A DNA stretch of 64,000 bases from Methanosarcina flavescens. GTDB lineage: Archaea > Halobacteriota > Methanosarcinia > Methanosarcinales > Methanosarcinaceae. Below the pieces are notes generated by a model that made no database searches, was not told the origin of the DNA, and saw nothing but the letters and a program-made list of their open reading frames with translations. The position numbers and the translations under genes are program-made. Position 1 is the first letter of the stretch; each line of letters opens with the position of its first letter. The DNA is taken from contig NZ_CP032683.1 of NCBI RefSeq assembly GCF_001304615.2, positions 2,914,001 to 2,978,000 of the forward strand, given 5' to 3'. This document shows, one piece after another, positions 26,045-35,483 of the stretch.

Positions 26045-28165
26045 GTGAAAATTAACAGAAAATTATTTTCTATTGGTTTAGCTTCAACAACCTTATTTTT
26101 TGTGTTTTCTATTTTAATTTCATCTATAGCATTAGGTGCTCAGGAGATCAGGCTCTCAGAGGATACTGGAGAGATCGGAGGACCTTCTATTTATGGTGAT
26201 AAAGTGGTGTGGACATATTGGGGTGAAATTCATCTTTATGACTTACAAACCGGAAATGATACCATTATTACTATTCCTGAATATTATCATGCATCAAATC
26301 CTGTCATTTATGATAATAAAATTGTATGGTATCAATCTAATTATAATGATGTTGAACATAGCAGCAAACTTTGCGTGCACGATATACTAACTTCTACAAG
26401 TTCACTAATTACAGAGAATGTATCTTACGCCAGACCTGACATCTATGGTGATATAATTGTATGGGAAGAAACGGGTCATATTTATATGTACAATATTTCT
26501 ACTCAGATTCAAACTCAGATTCCCACAAGCGGATTTGCATACAGTCCTGCCATTTATGATAACAAAATAGTGTGGGCAGGTTCTGGGAACGGAACTATTA
26601 TAGATAAAAATAAAAATTTAATCGGTGAATCAAACATTTACATGTATGATCTCTCCACATCCAGAGAAACTCGGATTACAACCAGCGGACTTGCATCAAA
26701 TCCAGCTATTTATGGCGACAGGATAGTGTGGCTGGATCAGCGCAATTTAGACATCCTTACTGGTGGAAGAGGTGATATCTACATGTACGATCTTTCCACT
26801 CAGAAGGAAAGCCGAATTTCATACAGTGAACAGTCTTCTCCATCACTGGCTATCTATGGTGATAGGATAGTATGGCAAGATGGTCGTAATTTAAAAGAAG
26901 ATATCTATATGTACAATCTCTCAACTCAGAAAGAGACCCGAATTACCACCAGTGGAAGTGCAATGGGACCTGATATCTACGGAGACAGGATAGTGTATTC
27001 GGATAATCGTCAAAGATTGCCACCTGGGGATGGTTATTTTTGTGATGTCTATATGTATGATCTCACTGCTAAACCCATAGAACCACAAGCCGGGTTTACA
27101 TCCAATGTGACTTCTGGAACAGCACCCCTTACAGTGTTATTTACTGATTCCAGTACTGGTGGAGTACCAACTTCCTGGCTATGGGATTTTGGAGACGGTA
27201 TTTACTCAAAACATGCCATGAATGCAACCCATACGTTTACAAGCCCAGGGGTGTATAACGTTACTTTAACAGTTGCAAATGAAGCAGGCAATAATACGAT
27301 AACAAAACCCAATTATATTATTGTAACTTCCCCAGAAACACTAGTTGCAGACTTCTCTGCTAGTGTAAATTTCGGACCTGCACCCTTAGATGTGGAATTC
27401 TATGATGTCGGTACTCGTGGAGTACCAACTTACTGGTATTGGGATTTTGGAGACGGTGCTTACTCGGAACGTGCCATGAATACAACCCATACATTTACAA
27501 ATCCAGGATTGTATGATATTACTTTAACAGTTACAAATGAAGCAGGCAATAGTACGGTAACAAAAAGGGGTTATATTAATGTAACTTCCCCAATTAATGT
27601 AACTTCCCCACAAAAACCAGTTGCAGACTTTTTTGCTGATGTAATCTCTGGAGCAGCACCTCTTACAGTGTTATTCACTGATACCAGCACTGGTGGAGTA
27701 CCAACTTACTGGTATTGGGATTTTGGAGACGGTACCAATTCAAAACGCGCCACGAATGCAACACACACGTTTACGAATCCAGGATTGTATGATATTACTT
27801 TAACAGTTGCAAATGAAGCAGGCAGTAGTACGATAACAAAAAAAGTTTACATTAAAGTAATTTCTCCAAAAATACCAGTTGCATACTTCTCTGCTAATGT
27901 AACTTCTGGAACAGCACCTTTTACGGTGTTATTCGCTGCTGCAAGTAAAGACGAAGCACCTGTTTCTTGGTACTGGGATTTTGGCGATGGTACCAGTTCA
28001 AAACATGCCATAAATGCGACCCACACGTTTACAAAACCAGGAAATTATACAGTCAGTCTGACTGTAGAAAATGCAGCGGGGAACAGTACAGCGACAAAAA
28101 CAGGTTACATAGCTGTTGCCGATCCAAACAGTCCGGTTGCAGATTTCAATAGTAAGATTAAATAA
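26045..28165 (+). CDS. secreted surface protein: TolB/WD40-like propeller plus four PKD domains, truncated fifth
   Basis: With the GTG start at 26045 (behind AAGGGGAT) the protein is 706 aa and begins with a signal peptide (KINRKLFSIGLASTTLFFVF ending at ALGAQE). Residues about 30-345 form repeated IYGDRIVWxD units of a TolB-like beta-propeller. Four PKD domains follow (about 346, 434, 525 and 611 onward), each with WDFGDG. A fifth begins as SPVADFNSKIK and stops abruptly. The N-terminus is homologous to that of 29174-32113. Likely an adhesin or exported surface protein. The frame from 25997 would add 16 residues without need. Confidence 0.85.
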   Translation: MKINRKLFSIGLASTTLFFVFSILISSIALGAQEIRLSEDTGEIGGPSIYGDKVVWTYWGEIHLYDLQTGNDTIITIPEYYHASNPVIYDNKIVWYQSNYNDVEHSSKLCVHDILTSTSSLITENVSYARPDIYGDIIVWEETGHIYMYNISTQIQTQIPTSGFAYSPAIYDNKIVWAGSGNGTIIDKNKNLIGESNIYMYDLSTSRETRITTSGLASNPAIYGDRIVWLDQRNLDILTGGRGDIYMYDLSTQKESRISYSEQSSPSLAIYGDRIVWQDGRNLKEDIYMYNLSTQKETRITTSGSAMGPDIYGDRIVYSDNRQRLPPGDGYFCDVYMYDLTAKPIEPQAGFTSNVTSGTAPLTVLFTDSSTGGVPTSWLWDFGDGIYSKHAMNATHTFTSPGVYNVTLTVANEAGNNTITKPNYIIVTSPETLVADFSASVNFGPAPLDVEFYDVGTRGVPTYWYWDFGDGAYSERAMNTTHTFTNPGLYDITLTVTNEAGNSTVTKRGYINVTSPINVTSPQKPVADFFADVISGAAPLTVLFTDTSTGGVPTYWYWDFGDGTNSKRATNATHTFTNPGLYDITLTVANEAGSSTITKKVYIKVISPKIPVAYFSANVTSGTAPFTVLFAAASKDEAPVSWYWDFGDGTSSKHAINATHTFTKPGNYTVSLTVENAAGNSTATKTGYIAVADPNSPVADFNSKIK

Positions 28166-28219
28166 GGTTAAATTCCGAACAGTACAGTTTTATGATAATT
28201 CCCGGAAAGCAACCTGTAT

Positions 28220-28715
28220 AGAATATATCCCTGCTAGCCGTCAAGGTTTCTACAGTTATTCATCCAGATTAGGGAAGCACTATCGGAAAAAGTGTTGCTG
28301 CTTGAGCACGCTGGTTCCACATCAGTCCCTTGATTATGTGCACAACCAGTAATCGACATGGTGCTCGCAGTATCTGATTCTGCCGATGAGCCATCCTATA
28401 TCCGCCGCTGGAAGAGAAAGGATTTGTGCTGAGTATTCGCTAACCGAAGTGGTTTGAGCATCGCATGTTGAAAACACCCAAATTTGAAGGTAATCTCCAT
28501 GTCTTTTCAGTAGGATGCGAAGAAATCGACCGAATTATTGCGTTCCGGAACTGGCTATGATCTCATGAAGAAGACCATCGATTATATGAAGATACCAAGC
28601 GTAAATTGGCTGCTCACACATGGAAACATGTTCAAATTACGCTGATGCAAAATCAGAGGTAATAAGGGAAATTTTCGATCGTGCACAGTCTATCATCAAT
28701 GATAACCTGCCGTAA
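28220..28715 (+). pseudogene. GrpB/UPF0157 family pseudogene
   Basis: Pieces of a GrpB-like protein are found in changing frames: LLLEHAGSTSVP near 28300, VIDMVLAVSDSADEPSY near 28350, WFEHRMLKTPKFEGNLHVFS near 28455, then GCEEIDRIIAFRNWL, a TGA, and SHEEDHRLYEDTKRKLAAHT, ending with DRAQSIINDNLP and TAA at 28713-28715. At least three frame breaks and a stop are present. GrpB belongs to the nucleotidyltransferase superfamily. The remnant lies between two homologous surface-protein genes. Confidence 0.75.
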
Positions 28716-29173
28716 TGGTTATAAAATTTAAAACAATTGTTTCGGAAACCCTTACTGATTACTGTATAGCTTCCTTAGATCTGACCACACTTTTGCTTAT
28801 TGGTCTTGCTATACGTATCAGCAGTTTTATCAGTCCATTGAAACTGATCACACTAAATGTGTGTACCAGTAAGTGTGCCAGTTTTAAGTTTGAGTGGTTG
28901 AGTCTTAAATACCACACTGCCAAACTGAATGATTAATATCTGTACTCCAAGCGTTACTATGATTATACACATCAATCTATTGTTATGATCTTGAAAAGTA
29001 TGTACAGGTGATTATTGATGCGACATTTAAATCCAGCCTCTCAAAGACCAAGTTTATGATTTAAACTACTTATCTAAAACAAATAATCAAATATAATGAA
29101 ATTAATATTAATTTTTATTATTTTAAACATAGATAGATATTATTTACTTAGCTTTGGGGATTGGGGAAAATAA
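28716..29173. other. spacer before the second surface-protein gene
   Basis: A 73-codon frame at 28715-28936 has no family and no ribosome binding site and is not called. The rest is AT-rich, ending with GGGGATTGGGGAAAATAA ahead of the ATG at 29174. Confidence 0.4.
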
Positions 29174-32113
29174 ATGAAAAGTAAGCTTTTTACTATCTCG
29201 TTAGCGTTTGCTTTTTTGATTCTGCTCACAACAATCGCATCAGCCGGACAGGAAATTCGAATTACACCAGATGGCGAGAGGGGGCTTAACCCTGTTATCC
29301 ATGACAATAAAATTATATGGCTGGATGATCTCTTCAATGGGAGTCTCCACGTGCTGGATTTGTCTACAGGCAAAGAGATACAGATCACTGAAGATCCGTG
29401 GTATTCATATCTTGCAATATATAATGATAAAATAATCTGGATTTCTGGAGAGAAAAATATCTTCTTGTATAATATATCTACAGACAATAAAACTCTACTT
29501 CCAATTTCCAATCTAGAAAACCAAGAGCTAAAGGACTCTTTGAATATATATGGTGACAATATCGTATGGAGAAGTCGGAGTGGTGGATATCAGGATCTCT
29601 ACATGTATGATCTCTCGACTTATAATAAAACTCGAATAACTGCTAATCAATTAACCAAAAACCCTGCTATCTATGGTGACAAAATAGTATGGCAGGACGA
29701 GCCTAGCCTTCCTAGCTTTGGCTTTGAAAGTTCATACTATGGCATCCACATGTATAATCTATCTACTTCCAACGAGACTCGGATTACAACCGATAGATCA
29801 GCATCAAATCCTAAAATCTACGATGATAGGATTGTATACATGGGAAATAACAATATCTACTTGTATAATATCTCAACTTCTGTAGAGACTCAGCTCACCT
29901 TCAATGGATCACGAAAGGATAGGCTTGCTATTTACGGCGACAAGATAGTTTGGCAGGATGACCGTAACGGGAACTGGGATATATACATGTACAACCTCTC
30001 TGAACAAGAAGAAACTCAAATTACCAATGATGAATCGGATCAAATCAACCCTGCTATTTATGGTGATAGAATAGTGTGGGAAGATTATCGAAATGATAAA
30101 GAAAACAAGTATTATTGCAGTATATACATGTACGATTTTTCAGCTAGACCTACAATGCCCTTTGCTTCTTTTTCTACCAATATAACATCTAAATCCGGGA
30201 ACGTGCCGTTAACTGCATTATTTACTTATAATAGCACGGGAGGAACTCCCACATCCTGGTACTGGGATTTTGGAGATGGTATAAGCTCAAAACATGCTCA
30301 AACAGCCACACACACATTTACAAAACCTGGGACATATGATGTTAGCCTTACAATAACAAACTCGGTAGGTAGTAGTACGCTGAAGAGATCAAATTATATT
30401 ATTGTCACTCCTCCACAAGCCCCTGTCGCAGATTTCTTTTCTCCAGAAGTATATCATGCTAACACTTATGGAGGGTCAGTTCCCACAAAAACCGTATCAT
30501 TTGTCGACAATAGCACAGGTTCCCCTACTTCCTGGCTCTGGGACTTTGGGGACGGTAATACTTCAACAGAGCAAAATCCAACTCATGTGTATGATTTAGG
30601 AGGAGGATATACCGTTAATCTAACTGTTAAGAATGCTGTGGGCAGTAATACAACAAGTAAGTATGGATATGTACTTGTTGGGTTGGGTGATGGATCTGTT
30701 GCTCCAGCATTTTTTTCCTCAAATGCAACATCCGGAAATGCACCGTTTACAGTAACGTTCCATGGAGGAAATGGATATGCAAATAATTGGGATTTTGGAG
30801 ACGGTTCTCAACTAGGTGTAGGTGAGAACCAAACAGTAGAGCATACATACCTTGAGCCTGGACAGTATACCGTGAGCTTAGATGAGTACAATGTCGGTGG
30901 CAGAGCTGCAATAACAAAATATCATTATATTACTGTAACCGGACTTACTAGACCATTTGCTTCTTTTACTTCAGAAAAGGTGTCTGTTCCAGAGTCATTG
31001 ACAATATCATTCACGGACACAAGTATTGGAAAGCCTACATCATGGTGTTGGGATTTTGGAGATGGAGCTTCTTCAACTGAACAGAATCCAACTCACACAT
31101 ATTCTGCAGCAGGAAACTATACGGTTTTCCTTACAGCAAGTAATGAGAACAGTACTAATTCAACGTTTAGAGTAATCGATGTATTCAAAACTACGGGACC
31201 ATTTGCATATGTTATCAGTGGCAACAATATCTCTGTAATTGATACAGCAACAGACAAAGTGGTAGACACAATGGAGATAGAAAGTGGTTTGGGGGTTGCA
31301 GTCAGCCCGGATGGAACAAAGGTATACGTGACAAACAATCGCGATAACACTGTTTCCGTAATTGATACAAGTATTAGCAAGGTTATAGCCACCATTAATG
31401 GATTAAGTTCACCTTATGCAATTGCGTTTACTCCTGATGGGAAAAAGATATATATTACGAATAACGACGGCGCTGTCTTTAGAAATGTCACTGTCTCTGT
31501 TATTGACACAGGCACTAATACTGTTATGGATACAATTAAGGTAGGCAGCGTCCCTCATAGAGTTGCAGTCACACCTGATGGATCAAAGGTATATGTGGCT
31601 AATTATTACAATATTTCTGTAATTGATGCAACAACAAATAAGGTTACATCTACTATCAATGTAGGACTGTATCCTGATGGAATTGCATTTAGTCCTGATG
31701 GAAAAAAAGTATATGTGACTAGTGGTGGCAGCGACAACGTCTCTATAATCGATACAAAAACAAATAATGTTATAGCTACGGTACCTGTAGGAGATGATCC
31801 TGTTGGAGTTGCGATCACTCCAGATGGAACAAAGTTATATGTGACGAATTATGAGGGAAACACCATATCTGTAATTAATACAACAACAAATACCGTAACA
31901 GCCACGGTACCAGGGGATGGTCCTTATGGAGTTTCAATCACCCCAGATGGGAAAAAAGTGTATGTCACAAACCTGGGTAGCGATCTCTCCGGCGAAACTG
32001 TTTCTGTAATTGACACAGCAACAAATGCTGTTACAGCTACAGTTAAAATAGGAAGCTATCCTAGAGAAATTGCAATTGCCTCAAATTGGAAAAATGCACT
32101 ATCTGCCTCATAA
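29174..32113 (+). CDS. secreted surface protein: TolB-like propeller, four PKD domains, YVTN propeller
   Basis: The 979-aa protein begins with a signal peptide (MKSKLFTISLAFAFLILLTT, cleaved after TIASA). Residues about 25-325 form a TolB-like beta-propeller (IYGDKIVWQD-type repeats, about 7). Four PKD domains follow (about 330-675: SWYWDFGDG, SWLWDFGDG, NWDFGDG, SWCWDFGDG). The C-terminus (about 680-975) is a YVTN beta-propeller of seven repeats (VAVSPDGTKVYVTNN, VSVIDTATN). Many Asn-x-Ser/Thr sites suggest glycosylation. No C-terminal membrane anchor was seen, so attachment may be through domains. It is a longer relative of 26045-28165. Confidence 0.9.
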   Translation: MKSKLFTISLAFAFLILLTTIASAGQEIRITPDGERGLNPVIHDNKIIWLDDLFNGSLHVLDLSTGKEIQITEDPWYSYLAIYNDKIIWISGEKNIFLYNISTDNKTLLPISNLENQELKDSLNIYGDNIVWRSRSGGYQDLYMYDLSTYNKTRITANQLTKNPAIYGDKIVWQDEPSLPSFGFESSYYGIHMYNLSTSNETRITTDRSASNPKIYDDRIVYMGNNNIYLYNISTSVETQLTFNGSRKDRLAIYGDKIVWQDDRNGNWDIYMYNLSEQEETQITNDESDQINPAIYGDRIVWEDYRNDKENKYYCSIYMYDFSARPTMPFASFSTNITSKSGNVPLTALFTYNSTGGTPTSWYWDFGDGISSKHAQTATHTFTKPGTYDVSLTITNSVGSSTLKRSNYIIVTPPQAPVADFFSPEVYHANTYGGSVPTKTVSFVDNSTGSPTSWLWDFGDGNTSTEQNPTHVYDLGGGYTVNLTVKNAVGSNTTSKYGYVLVGLGDGSVAPAFFSSNATSGNAPFTVTFHGGNGYANNWDFGDGSQLGVGENQTVEHTYLEPGQYTVSLDEYNVGGRAAITKYHYITVTGLTRPFASFTSEKVSVPESLTISFTDTSIGKPTSWCWDFGDGASSTEQNPTHTYSAAGNYTVFLTASNENSTNSTFRVIDVFKTTGPFAYVISGNNISVIDTATDKVVDTMEIESGLGVAVSPDGTKVYVTNNRDNTVSVIDTSISKVIATINGLSSPYAIAFTPDGKKIYITNNDGAVFRNVTVSVIDTGTNTVMDTIKVGSVPHRVAVTPDGSKVYVANYYNISVIDATTNKVTSTINVGLYPDGIAFSPDGKKVYVTSGGSDNVSIIDTKTNNVIATVPVGDDPVGVAITPDGTKLYVTNYEGNTISVINTTTNTVTATVPGDGPYGVSITPDGKKVYVTNLGSDLSGETVSVIDTATNAVTATVKIGSYPREIAIASNWKNALSAS

Positions 32114-32252
32114 AGCTGAAGTTCTAACTTAACCAGTTACAATTCTTCTCTTTTAGAAATGAAAAAGTTAAGTTGTGAAGATTGAAAATTTACATGTTTC
32201 CATATAATAGAAGCAAAGAACAGTAGGTTTTAGATGAAAAAATTGAATCTAG

Positions 32253-32337
32253 TGCGAGGGGTGGGATTCGAACCCACGAAATCCTTCGATACCAGATCTT
32301 AAGTCTGGCGCCTTTGACCTGGCTGGGCAACCCTCGC
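32253..32337 (-). tRNA. tRNA-Leu (anticodon TAA)
   Basis: Read on the minus strand, the 85-nt gene begins GCGAGGGTTGCCCAGCC, has a long variable arm, T-loop GGGTTCGAATCCCACCC, and ends CCCTCGC plus discriminator A. The acceptor stem pairs perfectly. The anticodon loop CTTAAGA gives anticodon TAA, reading UUA leucine codons. No intron is seen. Confidence 0.93.
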
Positions 32338-32432
32338 GCTTTGAGAAAAAAGCAGGGTTTTTAACCACAAAAATCCGTTATGCGGACATGCTCTAAATAA
32401 AGTTAAATTATTTAAAGTTTATTCTTTAACCC

Positions 32433-33188
32433 ATGGAAATTACATTTCTTGGCACTGGAGTTGCGATCCCTCAAAGGAATCGGGTACAGTCAGGAGTGCT
32501 TTTGAGGCTTGAGGAAAAGCCGCTGCTGATCGACTGCGGAAGCGGCGTATTGAGCAGGTTCCCTGAGGCTGGGGTTTCCCATACCGAGGTAGATACGGTA
32601 TTGCTTTCGCACCTTCATCTTGACCACGTGGCTGACCTGCATCCTCTTATCAAGGCAAACTGGCTCCGCGGAAGCACCAGTATGAAGGTTTACGGACCTG
32701 AAGGAACCGAAGAATGGTTTTCGAAAGTGCTCGACGCTTATGAGTATCTTCAGGAAGAAGTGGATGTGGATGTTATCGAGCTCTTCCCGGGAAAAGAGTT
32801 CACTCCTGACGGTTTCGACTGTGAGATCAGCTGCACGGCAGCCTCGCACAGCGTTCCGACTCTGGCTTACCGCGTGACAGGAGAGGATGGAGAGTTTGTC
32901 TATTCCGGAGACACCGGGCCCTCAAGGGAGATAATAGAGCTCTCAGCCGATGCTGATCTCCTGATCCACGAATGCTCGTTTCCCCAGGGAATGAAAGTCA
33001 CAAACCACACCACTCCTAGCACACTTGCTGACCTTCTGGAAGAATCCGATCTAGAAATCGGAACTATTTGCCTCACACACTTCTACCCCGACATGCAGGG
33101 GCATGAGAAGGAAACTATAAACCGCCTGAAAGGGTACTTTGAAGGAGATGTGATTCTTGCTGAAGACCTTATGAAACTTGAATTATAA
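32433..33188 (+). CDS. metallo-beta-lactamase fold hydrolase, RNase Z-like
   Basis: The 251-aa protein has the MBL core with HLHLDH (SHLHLDHVADLH), a downstream Asp (YSGDTG), and His residues in TAASHSVP and LTHFYP, as in RNase Z/ElaC-like enzymes. The N-terminus MEITFLGTGVAIPQRNR also fits. RNase Z trims tRNA 3' ends, but the flexible exosite arm was not clearly seen, so another phosphodiesterase role is possible. It lies 95 bp downstream of and divergent from tRNA-Leu, an interesting but non-decisive neighbour. Confidence 0.82.
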   Translation: MEITFLGTGVAIPQRNRVQSGVLLRLEEKPLLIDCGSGVLSRFPEAGVSHTEVDTVLLSHLHLDHVADLHPLIKANWLRGSTSMKVYGPEGTEEWFSKVLDAYEYLQEEVDVDVIELFPGKEFTPDGFDCEISCTAASHSVPTLAYRVTGEDGEFVYSGDTGPSREIIELSADADLLIHECSFPQGMKVTNHTTPSTLADLLEESDLEIGTICLTHFYPDMQGHEKETINRLKGYFEGDVILAEDLMKLEL

Positions 33189-33310
33189 TGCACAAGCCAG
33201 GCCGCATCCTTCAGGTAGTGAAGCCTTATCGTTAAATAGCAGAAAAGCAGAATTATTTTCATACAGGATAAGCCTAAGACCTACTTTCTGTATGCGTTTA
33301 ATCCATGTAT

Positions 33311-33362
33311 TTAATCTGTACTTAATCTGTACTTAATCTGTACTTAATCTGTACTTAATCTG
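33311..33362. repeat. 11-bp tandem repeat, four full units
   Basis: TTAATCTGTAC occurs four times head to tail (33311-33354) followed by a partial unit TTAATCTG. Perfect units suggest recent slippage. Confidence 0.9.
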
Positions 33363-33485
33363 GATATGTTTATCTGTGTACCTTAACTTGCATACATTTA
33401 TTATTTCTGAAATACAGTGCCTATAACTACTATCTTGAAAGATTTAGAAAGTACAAGCTCTATACCTTTATCACTGGTGATTAAC

Positions 33486-33830
33486 ATGGCAAGAATACTC
33501 TCAGAAACAGATATCGGTATTCTGAAAACCGTTGCCCCGGAATGTGAAGGGTATCTCTGTTCGGGCTCGGGAATGGCTTATCGTTCCATACTCCCTCCCT
33601 TGGCAAATCACTATGCGAAAGATGCCCAGGACTTCTTGAGGAGAATAAAGCTACTATCCAGATATGACCTGGAATACCTTGTCAGGCTCATCCTATCAGG
33701 AGAAGAAAGCCTTGGCTGCGTACCATTCGAGTATATCGAACTTTTCATCCAGAATGTCTCTGAAAGGCTGGGTGAGGAAATAGCAGCACAGGTCAGAAGC
33801 TCCTACAATAATTCAGAATGCCCTGATTAA
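33486..33830 (+). CDS. hypothetical Methanosarcina-type helical protein
   Basis: The 114-aa protein (MARILSETDIGILKTVAP, then CEGYLCSGSGMAYRSILPPL, IKLLSRYDLEYLVRLILSGE) is helical and soluble and has no recognised family. The ATG at 33486, behind GGTGATTAAC, is preferred over the GTG at 33417 that would add 23 residues. It is a stand-alone gene after the RNase Z-like gene. Function not predictable. Confidence 0.6.
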   Translation: MARILSETDIGILKTVAPECEGYLCSGSGMAYRSILPPLANHYAKDAQDFLRRIKLLSRYDLEYLVRLILSGEESLGCVPFEYIELFIQNVSERLGEEIAAQVRSSYNNSECPD

Positions 33831-34036
33831 ATAATTAAAGGATAATTTAAAAATTTAAAAATGCAGTAAAGAAAAGATTAGAGAGCAATAAAGAAGCAGT
33901 ATGGGAAAGATAAAGCAGTAAAAGAAGCAGCAAAGAAAAGATTAGATAAAGAGCGATAAAAAAGCAGTAAAGGGAAAGATAAAGAGAAGAGTCCGTACAC
34001 GATTTTGTACGCAGATTTTGAATCCATGAAACCTGT
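33831..34036. other. purine-rich spacer with repeated motifs
   Basis: Contains several near-copies of AAGCAGTAAAGAAAAGAT and AAAGATAAAGCAGTAA between 33865 and 33990. No gene supported. Confidence 0.5.
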
Positions 34037-35389
34037 TCACGTCCTCCCATATTTATCTTCTAGCCTTTCAATATCGTCCTCACCAAGGTAGTCTCCACGT
34101 GAGATCTCAATGAAAATAAGGTTTTGACCACCGATGTTTGTAACTCGATGAATCTCATTCACCGGAATATCGACCGAATCTCCGGGAAGAACCCTTACTC
34201 TACTCTCGTTTTTAGTTACAAGCCCCTCTCCGCTGACTATGTACCAGTGCTCGTTCCTATGAGCATGACGCTGGAGTGAAATTTCACCCTGAGGAAAAAC
34301 AGTAAGGCTTTTGACTTTATATCCGGGCTTCTCCATAAGCACTTCATAAAAGCCCCAGGGTCTCTTCTCTTCCCGTTTGCGCTTCTCTAGGATGGTTTCA
34401 TATACTTTTATGTAATCATCCACCATCCTGTCAACAGAAAAGTGCTTTTCTACACTTTCCCTGCAGGCTTTGCGGGATATCGAATCAAGATTTTGCACAG
34501 CCTCTGCAGCTTCGTCAACGCTGCTGACCAGGAAACCGGTTTCTCCATTTCGGATGAGCTCAGGCATTGAGCCCCTGTTCATTGCAATCACCGGCGTCCC
34601 GCTTGCCATAGCCTCAACAACGCCAATCCCGAAAGCTTCATCATAATTTATCATGTGCAGCAAAGCATATGCATTCGACAGAAGTTCCTTTTTATATTCA
34701 GGGTCAACATGCCCTTCAAAAATGATCTGTTCATTGTCTATGTAGGGCTGAACCTCTTTCTCAAAATAAGCCTGATCAGCAATGAAACCGGCTATTCTGA
34801 GTTTTCTACCGGTCTTTTTTGCAACTTCTATTGCTTCCCTTACGCCCTTGTCCCTATGCAGGCGTGATAAAAAAAGAAGATAATCCTGCGGTTTTTCGTT
34901 GAAATGGAAGCTCTCTATATCGATCCCATGCCGAACCGTTGCTATATAGTCCAGATCACGACACCTGTAGGCATCACTTATTGACACATAGAAAGTACTG
35001 TTATTGTACTTTTTATAGACAGGCAGAATTTTCCGTGAAGAAATGCCGTGGATGGTTGTTACGACAGGTGTATCAACAAGTGCACTGTAGGTCAATGGAA
35101 GATAATCAAAATGGTTGTGGATTATATCGAATTCTTTTGCTCTTTCGAAAACTTCTGATATGTGCAGGCATTCATACACTTTCACGAGCATATCCTTATC
35201 TTCTTCATAGGGTCTCGGAGCTACAGCATGAAGTTTTGCTTTGGTGTGAGAATCTGCTGTTGCAAATAATGTAACATCAATCCCCCGTTTTACCAGGCCT
35301 TCAGTTAATAAAGATACTATATACTCCCAGGGGCCATACTTTTTTGGTGGCGTGCTCCAGGCAATCGGAGATAACATCGCAATTCTTAT
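34037..35389 (-). CDS. GT4 glycosyltransferase fused to type II phosphomannose isomerase cupin
   Basis: Residues about 1-340 form a GT-B glycosyltransferase family 4 domain (MLSPIAWSTPPKKYGPWEY, GHVDPEYKKELLSNAYALLH, GIGVVEAMASGTPVIAMNRG). Residues about 340-450 are a cupin of the class II phosphomannose isomerase type (RPWGFYEVL, HRNEHWYIVSGEG, PGDSVDIPVNEIHRV). The likely activities are glycosyl transfer and supply of mannose-phosphate. Family N-termini (MRIAMLSPIAW) start where this gene has ATA (35387-35389), 5 nt behind GGGGGGTG. Upstream GTG 35410 would put the Shine-Dalgarno inside the gene, and the ATG at 35377 is too far from it. Operon with 35484-38926. Confidence 0.88.
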   Translation of the reverse strand: MRIAMLSPIAWSTPPKKYGPWEYIVSLLTEGLVKRGIDVTLFATADSHTKAKLHAVAPRPYEEDKDMLVKVYECLHISEVFERAKEFDIIHNHFDYLPLTYSALVDTPVVTTIHGISSRKILPVYKKYNNSTFYVSISDAYRCRDLDYIATVRHGIDIESFHFNEKPQDYLLFLSRLHRDKGVREAIEVAKKTGRKLRIAGFIADQAYFEKEVQPYIDNEQIIFEGHVDPEYKKELLSNAYALLHMINYDEAFGIGVVEAMASGTPVIAMNRGSMPELIRNGETGFLVSSVDEAAEAVQNLDSISRKACRESVEKHFSVDRMVDDYIKVYETILEKRKREEKRPWGFYEVLMEKPGYKVKSLTVFPQGEISLQRHAHRNEHWYIVSGEGLVTKNESRVRVLPGDSVDIPVNEIHRVTNIGGQNLIFIEISRGDYLGEDDIERLEDKYGRT

Positions 35390-35483
35390 ACTAACACCCC
35401 CCAAATTCACTGATATCCCAGACTTAATTTTTATCTTTTGAATTTCAACTTTTGATTTTTATTTACCTTTTTAGTCTTCAACT

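Noticed and set aside
28715-28936. 73-codon frame after the GrpB remnant
   Set aside because: No ribosome binding site, no family, odd composition.
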